Shown here in pieces: positions 5,153-5,608 of a stretch of DNA of 5,608 nt (the stretch's first letter is position 1; the number at the start of each line of letters is the position of its first letter). A program made the position numbers and the translations under genes. The notes beneath the pieces are model-generated. The model searched no databases. It saw nothing but the letters and a program-made list of their open reading frames with translations, and was not told where the DNA came from. This stretch comes from Planctomycetes bacterium UBA2386. Lineage in GTDB: Bacteria; Planctomycetota; UBA1135; UBA2386. The DNA is taken from the NCBI GenBank assembly GCA_002343845.1, contig DDSQ01000165.1, positions 1 to 5,608 on the forward strand. Direction: 5' to 3'.

Positions 5153-5608
5153 ATGGTGTTCCACGACCTCTCCGATCCGGGCGAACGCGAGTTCGACCGC
5201 AGCCTGCGCCCGGGCACGTTCGGCGAGTTCGTCGGCCAGGAGCAGATCCGCGACAACCTGCGCATCGCCATCGCCGCCGCGCGCGAACGCGACGAGCCGC
5301 TCGACCACGTGCTGCTGTGTGGGCCTCCCGGGCTCGGCAAGACCACGCTCGCCCACCTGATCGCGCACGGCATGGGCGCGGACCTCGTGTTGACGTCGGG
5401 GCCCGCGCTGACCGCGCCGAAGGACCTCGCCGGCACGCTGACGCGGCTCAAGCGCAACCAGGTGCTGTTCATCGACGAGATCCACCGGCTGCCGAAGGTG
5501 CTCGAGGAGTACCTGTACTCGGCGATGGAGGACCACGCGATCGACGTCGTGCTCGATCCGGGGCCCAGCGGCCGCAGCGTGCGGCTCGGCGTGCAGCCGT
5601 TCACGCTG
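5153..5608 (+). CDS. ruvB: Holliday junction branch migration ATPase RuvB, N-terminal part
   Basis: The first 152 codons of ruvB, cut off by the right edge. RuvB is the hexameric AAA+ motor that, with RuvA, drives branch migration at Holliday junctions in recombinational repair. Visible are the N-terminal motif FDRSLRP (14-20), [12 protein letters not shown] (25-36), Walker A GPPGLGKT (57-64), TSGPAL (81-86), Walker [10 protein letters not shown] (105-113, Asp108/Glu109), [10 protein letters not shown] (118-127) and GPSGRSVRL (137-145), in the region of the RuvA-contacting hairpin. Sensor 2, the arginine finger and the winged helix lie beyond the window. The ATG is chosen because FDRSLRP follows at the usual distance; no Shine-Dalgarno sequence precedes it (the preceding bases are mainly C and T), so the message may be leaderless. 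ruvA and ruvC are not immediately upstream. Confidence 0.95.
   Translation, partial: MVFHDLSDPGEREFDRSLRPGTFGEFVGQEQIRDNLRIAIAAARERDEPLDHVLLCGPPGLGKTTLAHLIAHGMGADLVLTSGPALTAPKDLAGTLTRLKRNQVLFIDEIHRLPKVLEEYLYSAMEDHAIDVVLDPGPSGRSVRLGVQPFTL

Noticed and set aside
4708..5604. Long N-terminal extension of the VF530 frame on the minus strand
   Set aside because: It is antisense to ruvB and out of frame with the haemoglobin gene. Only the last 74 codons match a protein family.

Overview
The window reads as G+C-rich chromosomal DNA (about two thirds G+C by eye) from a bacterium with many secreted proteins. The best guess is a planctomycete or close relative. This rests on two features typical of that group: secreted right-handed beta-helix proteins with a shared C-terminal domain, and a secreted two-domain DUF1080 (3-keto-disaccharide hydrolase-like) protein. 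The taxonomic call is inference.

Layout: positions 1-305 hold no convincing gene. Next come two tandem, same-strand copies of a 358-residue secreted beta-helix protein (306-1382 and 1485-2561). They are duplicates that also share about 50 bases of 5' leader with the ribosome-binding site. The C-terminal domain is nearly identical between copies, while the coil region has diverged strongly. Each copy is followed by a GC-rich two-tier inverted repeat without a T tract.

From 2620 to 5141 four genes lie on the minus strand and may form one or two transcription units. In transcription order they are a group II truncated haemoglobin (all key haem-pocket residues present), a small VF530-family protein, the secreted double-DUF1080 protein, and a 171-residue protein with a soluble N-terminus and about three membrane segments. 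The gaps are 14, 75 and 6 bases. A possible promoter sits in the 75-base gap, almost on top of the DUF1080 start codon.

At the right edge, divergent from the haemoglobin gene, is the first part of ruvB (from 5153, running out of the window). It is the Holliday-junction branch-migration ATPase gene, with Walker A and B motifs visible. The annotated haemoglobin and ruvB start codons are only 11 bases apart.

I see no mobile element, CRISPR array, tRNA, rRNA or defence-system signature. The strongest point of interest is the mosaic divergence of the tandem beta-helix pair. The rest looks like ordinary chromosomal gene content with a few start-site questions.
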